A DNA stretch of 64,000 bases. Source: Ferruginibacter sp. (GTDB lineage: Bacteria; Bacteroidota; Bacteroidia; Chitinophagales; Chitinophagaceae). The stretch covers positions 149,600 through 213,599 of the forward strand of contig JAHBTN010000004.1 in NCBI GenBank assembly GCA_019638575.1, read 5' to 3'. The position numbers and the translations under genes were made by a program. Each line of letters opens with the position of its first letter. Within the stretch, counting starts at the first letter, position 1. Below the pieces are notes generated by a model. That model had not been told where the DNA came from. It made no database searches and saw only the letters and a list, made by a program, of their open reading frames with translations. Positions 26,738 through 35,944 of this stretch are shown here, in pieces.

Positions 26738-28042
26738 TTATTCTTCTTTTTTTCTAAAAACAATAGCTGCATTTTTTTTATAATCACCACTAAATCTAAT
26801 TTCATACCGGTCGTTTCCATCATTCACTATCAGCAGGCCGGTGTTGGGAGGAAGTTTTCCCAGGTTTTCGGCATACATAATTATTTGAATGCTATCGCCG
26901 GTATTTACCGTACTTATTTTTTTACGCACCGCATTGGTGCTTAATCCCACCCGTGGCATAATCACTTCGCCATTCATAATAACACTTACAGTATCGCCAT
27001 CCACTTCGCCGTTATCATATAGCGTAAGTTCAAGGCTGTCGCTTTTATAATAAACAGACTCTATGGTTTCTACTTTTCGGTTGTTGATATCTGTTGCCGC
27101 ATTGGCAACGATAACCGGTTTGGGTTTAACTATATCAGGTTGTTTTTCTTTGGCTGGCTCGTTTTTTACAGTTTGTGGTGCCGGTATTTTTTTCTCTTCT
27201 ACAGGTGCCGGTTTTGCAGGTTGTGTTTTTACTACTTCAGCTGGTTGTTGCTTTGCTATTACAGGCTGTGTTTTTTTAACAACAGGCGCCGGTTCTTTTT
27301 TTATTGGAGCAGCTTTTGTAGCAACCGGTGGCGCCGCTTTTACAACCGGTTCTTCTTTTTTTACAGGTGGCGCTACAACAGGCGCCGGTTCGGCTTTTGC
27401 AGGTGCAGATGTTGCTGTTTCTGCTTTTACAGGTTCAGCAGTAATTTCATTTTCTTTTTTCTCTGTAGCCGATGCAGTATTGGCAACAGCAACAGTTTCT
27501 TCTTCTTTTGCATTTTTTATAAATGATAAATCTTTTGCAAGGTCAAGTTCTTGCAGGTGTGGTATTAATGCAGACTGGCTAAAATTATTTTTTCGTTCTA
27601 TAGTTATAAAGCCGGTAGCCGGTGCATATTCTTTGGTTCGGTTGGTTTCAAACTTTCCGCTAAGGGTCATTTTGTTATCCTTAATATCAAGTCGTAAAAC
27701 ATTTATCATGTGTACACCTTTGGGTGGTTTAATGGGATAATTGTTTGCAATTAGTTCCACATCCTGCACCACTACTTCATTACCTTCCCTGCGTATTTTA
27801 ATTTTTTTAACCCCATGGTATTCTTTATTATTAATTATAAAATAAGTATGAGAATATCCGGAGAGCTTTCCTTTATTTTCGCTGATGGCAATTTCGTAAC
27901 GGTAATTAAGCTTGGTGGTATCGTTGTACATGGTACCTTTCCAAAGGCCTGTAATATCGGCATAAGCAGGCGATTGCGCCATTACCTGTGTATAACAAAC
28001 AGATATTAGAAAAAAAACAATCAGGCGCTTACCGTATTGCAT
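26738..28042 (-). CDS. Secreted protein with Pro/Ala/Lys-rich linker
   Basis: A 434-residue product with a signal peptide (MQYGKRLIVFFLISVCYTQ). The N-terminal globular part (about 28-180) opens ITGLWKGTMYND and has a lipocalin-like feel (a G-x-W near the start followed by beta strands), and the C-terminal part (about 320-434) is beta-rich (LTLYDNGEVDGDTVSVIMNG, DSIQIIMYAENLGKLPPNTG). Between them, about residues 190-315, is a low-complexity stretch of Pro, Ala, Lys, Val and Glu, probably a flexible periplasmic linker. It overlaps mnmH by 22 bp, so the two are co-transcribed. The function is unknown; related proteins occur across Chitinophagaceae. Confidence 0.75.
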   Translation of the reverse strand: MQYGKRLIVFFLISVCYTQVMAQSPAYADITGLWKGTMYNDTTKLNYRYEIAISENKGKLSGYSHTYFIINNKEYHGVKKIKIRREGNEVVVQDVELIANNYPIKPPKGVHMINVLRLDIKDNKMTLSGKFETNRTKEYAPATGFITIERKNNFSQSALIPHLQELDLAKDLSFIKNAKEEETVAVANTASATEKKENEITAEPVKAETATSAPAKAEPAPVVAPPVKKEEPVVKAAPPVATKAAPIKKEPAPVVKKTQPVIAKQQPAEVVKTQPAKPAPVEEKKIPAPQTVKNEPAKEKQPDIVKPKPVIVANAATDINNRKVETIESVYYKSDSLELTLYDNGEVDGDTVSVIMNGEVIMPRVGLSTNAVRKKISTVNTGDSIQIIMYAENLGKLPPNTGLLIVNDGNDRYEIRFSGDYKKNAAIVFRKKEE

Positions 28043-29127
28043 GATAATAGTTTTTGTGTATTGATTGCAGTATCAACGCCTGCACAGGGTATTTTATTTA
28101 AAAGCAACGAAAGATTTTCACGATTTTGTAACCCTTTATTATACCATCTATCGTAATAGCTTAATAAAATACGGAAACATTCCTTTATATTATCTTCTTC
28201 TAAAAACTTAATTGCGTTTTTTGTTTCAAGCCCGCCCAATCGTTTTTGAATACGCAGGATGGCTTCCTGAAGTTTTTCTTTTTTTAGTTTACCATACTCA
28301 TCGGTTATATAATTTAACCGCTGTTCAAATGGTATATCAATAAAAAATACAGGTGCCTTACGCATTTTATACCAAAGCTGCATGGGTATTTGAAGGTTTC
28401 CTATCCGCTGACTCTCATCTTCAATAAAAATAACAGGCAGCGGTTTATTATTAGCAATACCGGTTTTATTTTTCAAACCATCACTTGCAGTAAATAATTT
28501 TTCAGCCAGCATATTCTCAAACATTTCCTGCCCGGGCTGGGGTATATTTTCTAATGCACCAAAGGCAGAGCCTTTATGGTTAGCAAGGCCTTCCAGGTCA
28601 ATAATTGTATTGCCACGGTTTGCCAGTTCGTGCAGCAATAAAGTTTTTCCGCTGCCGGTATAACCGCCAACAATATTAAAGTTGTAATCTTTTTCAAATT
28701 GAGATAATACCCATTTGCGATAAGCTTTATAACCCCCGGTAAGCTGGTAAACTTTAAACCCATACATATCTAAAAGCCAGGCTACGGCTGCACTACGCAT
28801 GCCACCACGCCAGCAATGCACTATTATATTTTTTGATGGTTGCTGATTGTTTAAAGTTGAAAAATCAGTAGTAATACGCTCAGCTTCTTCAACCATATCC
28901 CTCATCTTAATAGCAAAAAAATCAAGTCCAATTTTTATTGCCGTTTCACGGTTTTGTTGTTTGTAGGCAGTGCCTACCTGTTTTCTTTCATCATCGGTAA
29001 ACAATGGTAAACTATATGCATGTAAAATATGTGCATGTTTATATTCGCCGGGGCTGCGTACATCTAATACAGGATATTGCTTTGCAAGCTTTAAAAAATC
29101 TTCTATAATTATTTTTTGTACAGGCAC
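28021..29127 (-). CDS. mnmH: tRNA 2-selenouridine synthase
   Basis: A 368-residue enzyme that replaces sulfur by selenium in the 2-thiouridine of wobble uridines in certain tRNAs, using selenophosphate from SelD. The N-terminal rhodanese domain (about 10-145) has its catalytic cysteine in VHCWRGGMRS (Cys105), and the C-terminal P-loop domain has Walker A GGYTGSGKT (about 154-162). Both domains and the length are typical of the SelU/YbbB family. It is the first gene of a minus-strand group with the secreted linker protein, selD and a small membrane protein. Confidence 0.95.
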   Translation of the reverse strand: MPVQKIIIEDFLKLAKQYPVLDVRSPGEYKHAHILHAYSLPLFTDDERKQVGTAYKQQNRETAIKIGLDFFAIKMRDMVEEAERITTDFSTLNNQQPSKNIIVHCWRGGMRSAAVAWLLDMYGFKVYQLTGGYKAYRKWVLSQFEKDYNFNIVGGYTGSGKTLLLHELANRGNTIIDLEGLANHKGSAFGALENIPQPGQEMFENMLAEKLFTASDGLKNKTGIANNKPLPVIFIEDESQRIGNLQIPMQLWYKMRKAPVFFIDIPFEQRLNYITDEYGKLKKEKLQEAILRIQKRLGGLETKNAIKFLEEDNIKECFRILLSYYDRWYNKGLQNRENLSLLLNKIPCAGVDTAINTQKLLSCNTVSA

Positions 29128-29168
29128 ATTACTAAGTTATAAATTATTGGCAAAGCAAAGAAAACAGA

Positions 29169-29208
29169 AAAGGAGAAAAAGAATAATTATCTATTCTTTT
29201 TCTCCTTT
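29169..29208. terminator. Terminator between rho and mnmH
   Basis: A perfect 17-bp stem (29169-29185 with 29192-29208) with a 6-nt loop, rich in A/T with a central GGAG/CTCC. T-rich DNA follows on both strands. It lies 40 bp beyond the rho stop codon, the expected position for termination of rho transcripts. Confidence 0.75.
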
Positions 29209-29247
29209 ATATTTTTAATAAAAAACACAATCCTGCTTCGGTTACAA

Positions 29248-30834
29248 TTACCCGTTCATACTGGTTAAGAACTCTGCATTATCTTTTGTGCCCTTCATGT
29301 TTTTCAACAATAAATTAATGGCTTCCTCGGGGTTCATATCGGCAATATGTTTACGCAATACCCACATACGCTGAAAAATATCTTTATCAAGCAACAGGTC
29401 GTCTCTTCTTGTTGATGAAGACACAATATCAATGGCCGGATAAATTCTGCGGTTAGATAATTTACGCTCCAGTTGTAGCTCCATATTTCCGGTTCCTTTA
29501 AACTCTTCAAATATCACTTCATCCATCTTGCTGCCTGTATCAACCAGTGCTGTGGCTATGATGGTGAGAGAGCCTCCATTTTCAATTTTACGTGCAGCAC
29601 CAAAAAACTGTTTTGGTTTTTGCATGGCATTGGCTTCTACACCACCGCTTAAAACTTTACCGCTTGATGGAGCCACCGTATTATGCGCCCTTGCCAAACG
29701 GGTAATAGAATCAAGCAATATCACCACATCGTGGCCACACTCTACCAGGCGTTTTGCTTTTTGCAATGCCATGGTGCTTACCCGTACATGTTTTTCGGCG
29801 GGCTCATCAAAGGTAGATGCAATCACTTCGGCTTTTACGCTACGTTCCATATCTGTTACCTCTTCGGGCCTTTCATCAACCAGTACAATCATCAGGTAAC
29901 ATTCCGGATGATTTTCGGCAATGGCATTAGCCAGTTCTTTCAGCAACATGGTTTTACCTGTTTTTGGCTGCGCTACAATTAAACCACGCTGCCCTTTACC
30001 AATGGGTGTAAAAAGATCCATTATCCGGGTGCTGTAATTATCTGCTTTGGTACAAAGCTCTAATTTTTCGAAAGGGAAAAGTGGAGTAAGGTAATCAAAA
30101 GGAACCCTGTCCCTAACTTCTTCCGGCGATTTGCCATTGATGGTTTCCACTTTCAACAGGGCAAAATATTTTTCGCCTTCTTTGGGTGGACGAACACTGC
30201 CATACACTGTATCGCCGGTTTTTAATCCAAATAATTTTATCTGGCTGGGCGATACATATATATCATCGGGAGATGAAAGATAATTATAATCGCTGCTGCG
30301 TAAAAAACCATAACCATCCTGCATCATTTCCAAAACGCCTTCGCCCTGCACCACGCCATCAAACTCTATATTAAATACCGGTTGCTGGCGCTGGTTAAAT
30401 TGTTTGGCTGGCGCTTTGGCTGCATCTTCTTCCAGTTCGGTTTCGGGCGCCTGGTCCTGTTCATCTTCTGCTGCCAGCATTTGTGCAATGGCTGCAGGTA
30501 TGGTGGATTCCTGCTCTGTAATGGGTTTTATTTCTGCATCATCATCCATTTCCTGAACTTCTTCCACCTGTTTTTTTACAGGTTTCTTTTCGGCTTCCGC
30601 CTTTTTTGGTTTCGATACAGCTTCTTCTGTACCTGTAGCAGCTTTTACAATCCGCTTGCGTTTAGGTTTTTCGCCTTCCTTCTTTTTTTCGGTAGCCATA
30701 ATGGTTTGGTTTTCCAGTATCTTATTTATAAGATCCTGTTTTACAAGTTTTTTTGCGTTGGAGATGCTGTATTGTTCAGCAATGTCTTGCAACTCAGGAA
30801 CGAGCAGGTCGTTCAGTTGTGAAATATCGTACAT
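29248..30834 (-). CDS. rho: Transcription termination factor Rho
   Basis: A 528-residue RNA-dependent ATPase. The N-terminal Rho_N helices (1-45) are separated from the RNA-binding domain (about 155-230, [14 protein letters not shown]) by a roughly 105-residue charged low-complexity insertion (Lys/Glu/Ala-rich, about 47-152). The ATPase core has Walker A AQPKTGKT (288-295), [11 protein letters not shown] and the Q/R-loop region [18 protein letters not shown]. Such long disordered insertions are known in Rho of Bacteroidota; in Bacteroides one was reported to drive phase separation. The gene stands alone, divergent from asnS, and is followed by a strong hairpin. Confidence 0.97.
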   Translation of the reverse strand: MYDISQLNDLLVPELQDIAEQYSISNAKKLVKQDLINKILENQTIMATEKKKEGEKPKRKRIVKAATGTEEAVSKPKKAEAEKKPVKKQVEEVQEMDDDAEIKPITEQESTIPAAIAQMLAAEDEQDQAPETELEEDAAKAPAKQFNQRQQPVFNIEFDGVVQGEGVLEMMQDGYGFLRSSDYNYLSSPDDIYVSPSQIKLFGLKTGDTVYGSVRPPKEGEKYFALLKVETINGKSPEEVRDRVPFDYLTPLFPFEKLELCTKADNYSTRIMDLFTPIGKGQRGLIVAQPKTGKTMLLKELANAIAENHPECYLMIVLVDERPEEVTDMERSVKAEVIASTFDEPAEKHVRVSTMALQKAKRLVECGHDVVILLDSITRLARAHNTVAPSSGKVLSGGVEANAMQKPKQFFGAARKIENGGSLTIIATALVDTGSKMDEVIFEEFKGTGNMELQLERKLSNRRIYPAIDIVSSSTRRDDLLLDKDIFQRMWVLRKHIADMNPEEAINLLLKNMKGTKDNAEFLTSMNG

Positions 30835-31067
30835 AAAAAATTGAAACTGTGTTCTTCAAAAAATCCCGCCTTAATCTGATTGAAATTGAGAATTAAAATG
30901 ATGGATTAAATCGCTGATGAATGATTGCTTGAAATACCCTATCAGCAAGATTCGGTAGCAATATTACGGCGTTTTTTTAAAAAAATGAATTTTTTTTTGA
31001 AGAATGGTAAAACGTATAATAGCCTGATTGCTTAAACAGCTGCCTGCAACGCATTTACACAATATCT

Positions 31068-31075
31068 TATCTTTG
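31068..31075 (+). promoter_or_regulatory. Bacteroidota -7 promoter element of asnS
   Basis: TATCTTTG, an exact TAnnTTTG match, lies 18 bp before the ATG at 31094, giving a leader of only about 10-15 nt. It shows that the longer frame starting at 31028 is not used. Confidence 0.55.
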
Positions 31076-31093
31076 CAGCCAATTTATATTTTT

Positions 31094-32536
31094 ATGTTTA
31101 ACAAAAGAATAAGGATAAAGGATTTGCTGGCCAGCGATAAAACCAACTACGAAGCAACGGTAATGGGATGGGTGCGTACTTTTCGTAATAACCAGTTTAT
31201 TGCACTTAACGATGGCAGCACCAATAATACTATACAAGTGGTAGCCGGTTTGGGCGAGTTTGATGATACTGTTTTAAAACGTATTACCACCGGGGCTTGT
31301 ATAAAAGCAAGCGGACAAGTGGTTGCATCATTAGGAAAAGGGCAAAAAGTAGAATTAAAAGCAAGTTCCATTGAAATACTGGGCGACAGCGATGCAGAGA
31401 AATTTCCTTTGCAACCCAAAAAGCATAGCCTTGAATTTTTACGAGAGATTGCTCACCTGCGTTTTCGTACTAACACTTTTGGTTCGGTATTCCGTATCAG
31501 GCAAACACTTGCTTATGCCATTCATAAATTTTTTAATGATAAGGGATTTGTTTACATGCATACTCCCATCATTACTGCAAGCGATGCCGAGGGTGCAGGT
31601 GAAATGTTTAGGGTAACTACATTACCATTAGATGGATCGGCTCCAAAAAATGAAGATGGTACTGTAAACTATAAAGAAGATTTTTTTGGCCGCAGTACCA
31701 ACCTAACCGTAAGCGGACAACTGGAAGGTGAGCTTGCAGCCATGGCCTTTAGCGATATTTATACTTTTGGGCCCACATTTAGGGCCGAGAACAGCAACAC
31801 CACAAGGCACCTTGCCGAGTTTTGGATGATAGAACCCGAAGTGGCTTTTAACGACCTGGAAGATAATATGAACCTGGCCGAAGAATTCATCAAGTATGTA
31901 ATTAAGTATGCCATGGATAATAATGCCGATGACCTTGAGTTTTTAGCACAGCGACTGGCAGATGAAGAAAAACAAAAACCGCAAAACGAAAGAAGCGAAA
32001 TGGGGCTGATAGAAAAACTAAAATTTGTGGTTGATAACGATTTTGAAAGACTGACCTACACACAGGCTATTGAGATACTTAAAGAAAGTAACCATAATAA
32101 GAAAAAGAAATTTCAATACCCGGTAGAAGGATGGGGAACCGATTTGCAAAGTGAACATGAACGCTACCTGGTAGAAAAGCATTTTAAAAAGCCCGTAATA
32201 CTTACTGATTATCCAAAAGAAATAAAGAGTTTTTACATGCGGCAGAATGATGATGGTAAAACCGTAGCCGCTATGGATATTTTAGCGCCGGGCATTGGCG
32301 AAATAGTGGGTGGCAGCCAGCGTGAAGAAAGGCTTGATAAACTTACTCAGCGTATGGAAGAGATGAATATACCTGCAGAAGAATTATGGTGGTACCTTGA
32401 TACAAGAAAATTTGGTGCCTGCCCCCATGCAGGCTTTGGGCTTGGCTTTGAGCGGTTGGTGCAGTTTGTAACCGGTATGGGAAATATAAGAGATGTAATC
32501 CCTTTCCCTAGGTATCCCAAGAGTTCGGAGTTTTAA
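31094..32536 (+). CDS. asnS: Asparaginyl-tRNA synthetase
   Basis: About 480 residues from the ATG at 31094 ([12 protein letters not shown]); an upstream frame would run through the promoter. The anticodon-binding OB domain (1-110; [20 protein letters not shown]) precedes the class II core: motif 2 in [20 protein letters not shown] and motif 3 near the end, [20 protein letters not shown]. The [20 protein letters not shown] segment separates AsnRS from AspRS. The stop overlaps that of the last gene of the pigment locus by 4 bp. Confidence 0.97.
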   Translation: MFNKRIRIKDLLASDKTNYEATVMGWVRTFRNNQFIALNDGSTNNTIQVVAGLGEFDDTVLKRITTGACIKASGQVVASLGKGQKVELKASSIEILGDSDAEKFPLQPKKHSLEFLREIAHLRFRTNTFGSVFRIRQTLAYAIHKFFNDKGFVYMHTPIITASDAEGAGEMFRVTTLPLDGSAPKNEDGTVNYKEDFFGRSTNLTVSGQLEGELAAMAFSDIYTFGPTFRAENSNTTRHLAEFWMIEPEVAFNDLEDNMNLAEEFIKYVIKYAMDNNADDLEFLAQRLADEEKQKPQNERSEMGLIEKLKFVVDNDFERLTYTQAIEILKESNHNKKKKFQYPVEGWGTDLQSEHERYLVEKHFKKPVILTDYPKEIKSFYMRQNDDGKTVAAMDILAPGIGEIVGGSQREERLDKLTQRMEEMNIPAEELWWYLDTRKFGACPHAGFGLGFERLVQFVTGMGNIRDVIPFPRYPKSSEF

Positions 32537-32910
32537 GCGCCTGTTTTTTGCAGAGAAAATTTACATTTAAAATGCATCAATTCATCTTTAAAAATTGATG
32601 CATTTATTTTTATAACCCCGTTTTGTTCATCCACATATTTAATACTTGTATGTACTATATTATTGTGAAGCGGATTTATTACTGCCAAAAATTTTAATTC
32701 GGCTGCTTCAATAAGATTAGTTTGTTTTTCAAGCACCGTTTCTAGTATTTCTTTTATCATCTGCATCATGCAAACACCCGGCACTACAGGTTGGCTGGGA
32801 AAATGCCCCTCAAAAATGCGATGGCCGGCATTAATATGCAATTGTGCTTTTATTTCTGTTTCAGAAACTGTTTTTTCATCAATCGTAAAAAAATCGTTTA
32901 ACAATATCAT
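32533..32910 (-). CDS. FabZ/ApeI-like hotdog dehydratase, catalytic Glu replaced
   Basis: A 125-residue single-hotdog protein of the 3-hydroxyacyl-ACP dehydratase family. The FabZ signature is clear ([18 protein letters not shown]) with the catalytic His36, but the glutamate expected 14 residues later is Gln50 ([10 protein letters not shown]). The other dehydratase of the locus (42666-43094) shows the reverse: Glu kept, His lost. In aryl-polyene systems the ApeI and ApeP dehydratases are reported to work as a heterodimer, so this one is probably the His-donating partner. It is the last gene of the 19-gene minus-strand block and starts inside the upstream lipoprotein gene (4-bp overlap). Confidence 0.85.
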   Translation of the reverse strand: MILLNDFFTIDEKTVSETEIKAQLHINAGHRIFEGHFPSQPVVPGVCMMQMIKEILETVLEKQTNLIEAAELKFLAVINPLHNNIVHTSIKYVDEQNGVIKINASIFKDELMHFKCKFSLQKTGA

Positions 32911-33539
32911 TGTTCAATTTTTTTAAGCCCAATATTAAATTCAAATGTTTTGTGCGATATGCCGATAGTATCAGGAATACCGTTTACAAAATTTTTCATT
33001 ACAGCATCTACAATTGGTTTTTTACTGGAAGCCCGTTGCATGTGTACTAACTCCGTTGCCCCTGCATTGGTAATATAATAATTGTAGCCTTTCTTTTGCG
33101 GAAAAATAAAATAAAGTTGTTCATCCTTTGTTTTTACAATGGCTTTGCTATCATCAAGTGTGTTCATCAGCACCAGTTCAAAATCGTGGCGCAGGGTTTT
33201 TATCACAGATTTACGGTTCATCTTTTTAATGATGGAGTATACTTTAAAACTGCCGTTGGCGCCAAATTCAAAATCAAAAAAACCCAGCCCCATCTCGTTG
33301 CTAAAAACCATTCGTGTGCTGCTGTCGGGCATTTTTTTTATAAGCAGCAGCCCGCTTAAATGATTGCCCACCACATCAACTGTTGTTTTATACAAAGCAA
33401 CTGTAAAAGCAGGTTTAAATTTTTGTACAACACTTACATCGGCTGATGCCGATTGCATTTGCTTATGCACCGGCGAGCAGCTTAGTATAAACAACAAACA
33501 GCTACTTAATATCAAATAAGTTATCCGGTATGGGTACAT
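32907..33539 (-). CDS. Lipoprotein of the polyene locus (ApeN/LolB-like role)
   Basis: A 210-residue protein with a lipoprotein signal peptide (LILSSCLLFILSCSPVHK; lipobox L-S-C near residue 21). The mature part is beta-rich with few recognisable motifs (GLLLIKKMPDSSTRMVFSNE, LGFFDFEFGANGSFKVY). Aryl-polyene clusters carry a DUF3261-type lipoprotein next to LolA at the same place, and the layout here is alike, so I infer a part in moving the lipidic pigment to the outer membrane. The sequence alone does not prove membership of that family. It overlaps the LolA gene by 38 bp. Confidence 0.65.
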   Translation of the reverse strand: MYPYRITYLILSSCLLFILSCSPVHKQMQSASADVSVVQKFKPAFTVALYKTTVDVVGNHLSGLLLIKKMPDSSTRMVFSNEMGLGFFDFEFGANGSFKVYSIIKKMNRKSVIKTLRHDFELVLMNTLDDSKAIVKTKDEQLYFIFPQKKGYNYYITNAGATELVHMQRASSKKPIVDAVMKNFVNGIPDTIGISHKTFEFNIGLKKIEQ

Positions 33540-34137
33540 TCAGTTCTTTATTGGTAAAACGCATAAGGGTGTTATCGCCCGAAAGCTCCTGCATTTGAAT
33601 ACTCAGTACAGAATAATCTTTTTTATCAACCACCACATTTATCAGCCTGAACAATTCTTTCATTCCTTTTGTAACCGGCGTTAATTCAACAAGTGCATTG
33701 TTTTTGTTTTCAAAAACCCTGGTTTTAAAATCGGTATTATCAAGCGTGGTTCCCTGCATGCAGTCAATCATTATCCTGTTTATTTGCTGAAACACTTTAT
33801 TTGATTTTGTAGATACCCTGCTTTCTTTAGTTCCGTCTTTTACATACACTTTGTCTTTGTTCAGTATCATCAGGTATGTAAAAGGTGTATGGTATTCCAT
33901 CCGTACACGGCTGTCTTTTTTAAACCAAAAATTTCCTTTTGAAATTATTTTTTCTGACAGCATGCCCAGGTTTTTTTCTTGCACAAAATCGGCCTTTATT
34001 GAATTTGTTTTCTGGCTTGCGGCAGCAAAAGCTGTTTTAAATTTTGCAAGGTCGGCTACGGGGCTATAACCTGCATATTGGGCTTGTGATGAAAAACCTG
34101 CAGTAAAGAAAAGTATGGTAAGTAATAATTTATTCAT
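33502..34137 (-). CDS. LolA-family outer-membrane lipoprotein carrier
   Basis: A 211-residue periplasmic protein with a signal peptide (MNKLLLTILFFTAGFSSQAQ). The LolA-type features are IKADFVQEKNLGMLSEKIIS, GNFWFKKDSRVRMEY and the C-terminal FTNKELNVPIPDNLFDI. The family carries lipidated cargo across the periplasm in a hydrophobic cavity. Its position in the polyene operon, next to the lipoprotein gene and in the same locus as an MMPL exporter, suggests that it carries the pigment or its lipid conjugate and not general lipoproteins. It overlaps the polysaccharide deacetylase gene by 8 bp. Confidence 0.88.
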   Translation of the reverse strand: MNKLLLTILFFTAGFSSQAQYAGYSPVADLAKFKTAFAAASQKTNSIKADFVQEKNLGMLSEKIISKGNFWFKKDSRVRMEYHTPFTYLMILNKDKVYVKDGTKESRVSTKSNKVFQQINRIMIDCMQGTTLDNTDFKTRVFENKNNALVELTPVTKGMKELFRLINVVVDKKDYSVLSIQMQELSGDNTLMRFTNKELNVPIPDNLFDIK

Positions 34138-34891
34138 AAGCAGTCAAAGCTAACATTTTATCTAACGGAACAATATTATAACCCATTTTTTTAACTTCTT
34201 TAATAAAACGGGGCAACACATCAAGGGTTATTTTACAGGTATCGTGAAACAGGAAAACAGCGCCGGGTTTTATACCTGCACAAATTTTTTGTAAAAAAAT
34301 ATTTTCATCTTTAGCCACAGTATCCATCGATCTTACACTCCACCCAACAGGTGTATATCCTCCATTAATGATTGCTTTTTTTACATTAGGGTTGGTAACA
34401 CCATAAGGCGGCCTGAACAATTTTGGTTTCATGCCAATCACTCTTTGCAGTTCTGCATCCATCTGCTGCATATCTTTCAGCATTTTTTTTGCACTATACA
34501 AATCAAACCAAAAATGATGGGAATAACTGTGGTTGCCAATGATATGCCCATCGTTATGAATTTGCCGTAAAATATTTTCATTGCCGGCAATGCGGTTGCC
34601 AATACAAAAAAATGTAGCTGTAACGTTTTCGTTTTTCAATACATCCAAAACAGAAGCTGTATGTTCAATGGCCGGGCCATCATCGAAACTGATGGCTATT
34701 TCTTTATTGCTTGTGTTTGCATGACAAACAACAGGTATAAAAAATCCGGCGCTTATATTTATACATCCCCAAAAAACAATGAGCGAATAAATGACAATTG
34801 AAAACAGGTAAAAATAAAATGGCACCCGTAAAAAAATCAATACAAACAAGAGTGCAATAAAAAAGATATTTGTGTTGCGAAAGTTTAACAT
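34130..34891 (-). CDS. Polysaccharide deacetylase-family (NodB) hydrolase
   Basis: A 253-residue protein with N-terminal hydrophobic segments (two helices, about residues 5-50) and a NodB domain. The metal triad is present: AISFDDGPA (Asp-Asp) and IGNHSYSHHFW (His-x3-His). RPPYGVTNPN and FLFHDT are the further conserved blocks. The family removes N- or O-acyl groups from sugars. In a polyene locus it may act on a sugar or an acyl conjugate of the pigment or on a surface glycan, which is open. It overlaps both neighbours by a few bases, so it clearly belongs to the operon. Confidence 0.88.
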   Translation of the reverse strand: MLNFRNTNIFFIALLFVLIFLRVPFYFYLFSIVIYSLIVFWGCINISAGFFIPVVCHANTSNKEIAISFDDGPAIEHTASVLDVLKNENVTATFFCIGNRIAGNENILRQIHNDGHIIGNHSYSHHFWFDLYSAKKMLKDMQQMDAELQRVIGMKPKLFRPPYGVTNPNVKKAIINGGYTPVGWSVRSMDTVAKDENIFLQKICAGIKPGAVFLFHDTCKITLDVLPRFIKEVKKMGYNIVPLDKMLALTAYE

Positions 34892-35943
34892 GCCGAGAGC
34901 AAAGTTAAAGAATGATGTATGCCCAGGTATTGATTATACACCAAAATCTTTTTTATCTTTTTTTCTGTAAACTGATGGCTATCTATAATGGCAGGCAATT
35001 TTTGGGTCTTTAAAATTTTTGCTGCCAACCATACTGCAAATGCAGCTGCAGTAGGATACTCGCCACACAAATGCTTGTAGTTAATGGCAGCTTTACCATT
35101 AAAAATTGATGTTGATAATGCATCATATATTTTATCGCTTGCAGCATCGCCATTTTTACCTGTGATGATAAGATCTATATCGCCGATGCCTATTTGATGC
35201 TTTTGTAAAAAATTATTTACCTGTTGTTCTACTTCAGTAACACTGGCCGGCTTATAAAAAGTATGCAGGCCATCAAGTTTTGCATAATCGGTATTGGAAG
35301 GTTCGTTAGCAAGTAGAAAAAATGTTGCGCCTTCACCTGCAATAGTACCTTTTGATGTTGACTGATAAATATCAAGATTGCAAATATTGCTTTGTTTATA
35401 TAAACCCAGCCTGTTTAAAATGGTATGGCTTGCATTGATGATTTCATCGATGGCGCCCACCAATACATTGCCTGCTTCGTTTTCTTTTATCAGCATCATT
35501 CCATCAAGCAATGCACTCTCAAAAGAAAAACCACGATGCACAAATGCATTGTTATAATTATTGCATTGCAGCATAAGTCCTATTTGGGCGCCAATGGTAT
35601 TGTGTGTAGATTGAATGAATGCCGTTGGTGTAAGCAGTTCTTCATTAAACTGCACCATCTTGCTTAAAAAAGAATTAGTGTCTTCTAAACAGCCATAGGC
35701 AGTACCGGTAACAATTGCATCGGGCATTTTTACATTTGCTTCCTGCAAACATTCCATAGCTGCCGCCACGCCCATGCGAATGATGCGGCTCATGCGCCTA
35801 ATCAATTTGGGGTCGATGATATCTTTATAGTCAGGCTCTATGGCGACAAGCCGGTTACCATTGTAAACAACAGGCGCTTCATCTATTGGCCCGTGGCCAA
35901 AAGTTTTTTGCGGAGAGATATTGCCTGTTGCCCTGATATACAT
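34885..35943 (-). CDS. Degenerate beta-ketoacyl synthase (chain-length-factor-like)
   Basis: A 352-residue ketosynthase-fold protein that has lost the active site. The position of the nucleophilic cysteine holds Phe139 (FVHRGFSFESALLDG). The first histidine motif (HGTGT in active enzymes) is GKNGD, and the second (GHT) is CGE, while the lysine before it (NYKHL) remains. This is the pattern of chain-length factors that pair with an active ketosynthase, and the active ketosynthase gene (35945-37144) is 1 bp upstream. Such a heterodimer parallels ApeO/ApeC in aryl-polyene systems. Confidence 0.8.
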   Translation of the reverse strand: MYIRATGNISPQKTFGHGPIDEAPVVYNGNRLVAIEPDYKDIIDPKLIRRMSRIIRMGVAAAMECLQEANVKMPDAIVTGTAYGCLEDTNSFLSKMVQFNEELLTPTAFIQSTHNTIGAQIGLMLQCNNYNNAFVHRGFSFESALLDGMMLIKENEAGNVLVGAIDEIINASHTILNRLGLYKQSNICNLDIYQSTSKGTIAGEGATFFLLANEPSNTDYAKLDGLHTFYKPASVTEVEQQVNNFLQKHQIGIGDIDLIITGKNGDAASDKIYDALSTSIFNGKAAINYKHLCGEYPTAAAFAVWLAAKILKTQKLPAIIDSHQFTEKKIKKILVYNQYLGIHHSLTLLSAC

Positions 35944-35944
35944 C

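Noticed and set aside
27063-27740. Long plus-strand ORF of 225 codons rich in Gly, Ala, Ser, Thr and Phe
   Set aside because: It is antisense to the Pro/Ala/Lys-rich linker of the secreted protein; the low-complexity coding strand leaves the opposite frames open. No motif or start signal supports it.
28970-29218. Plus-strand ORF of 82 codons opposite mnmH
   Set aside because: It crosses the start of mnmH and the rho terminator hairpin, and its product is Lys/Arg/Ile low complexity at the end.
30382-30822. Plus-strand ORF of 146 codons rich in Phe and Cys
   Set aside because: It is antisense to the charged low-complexity insertion of rho, whose Lys/Glu/Ala codons give Phe, Leu and Cys on the other strand.
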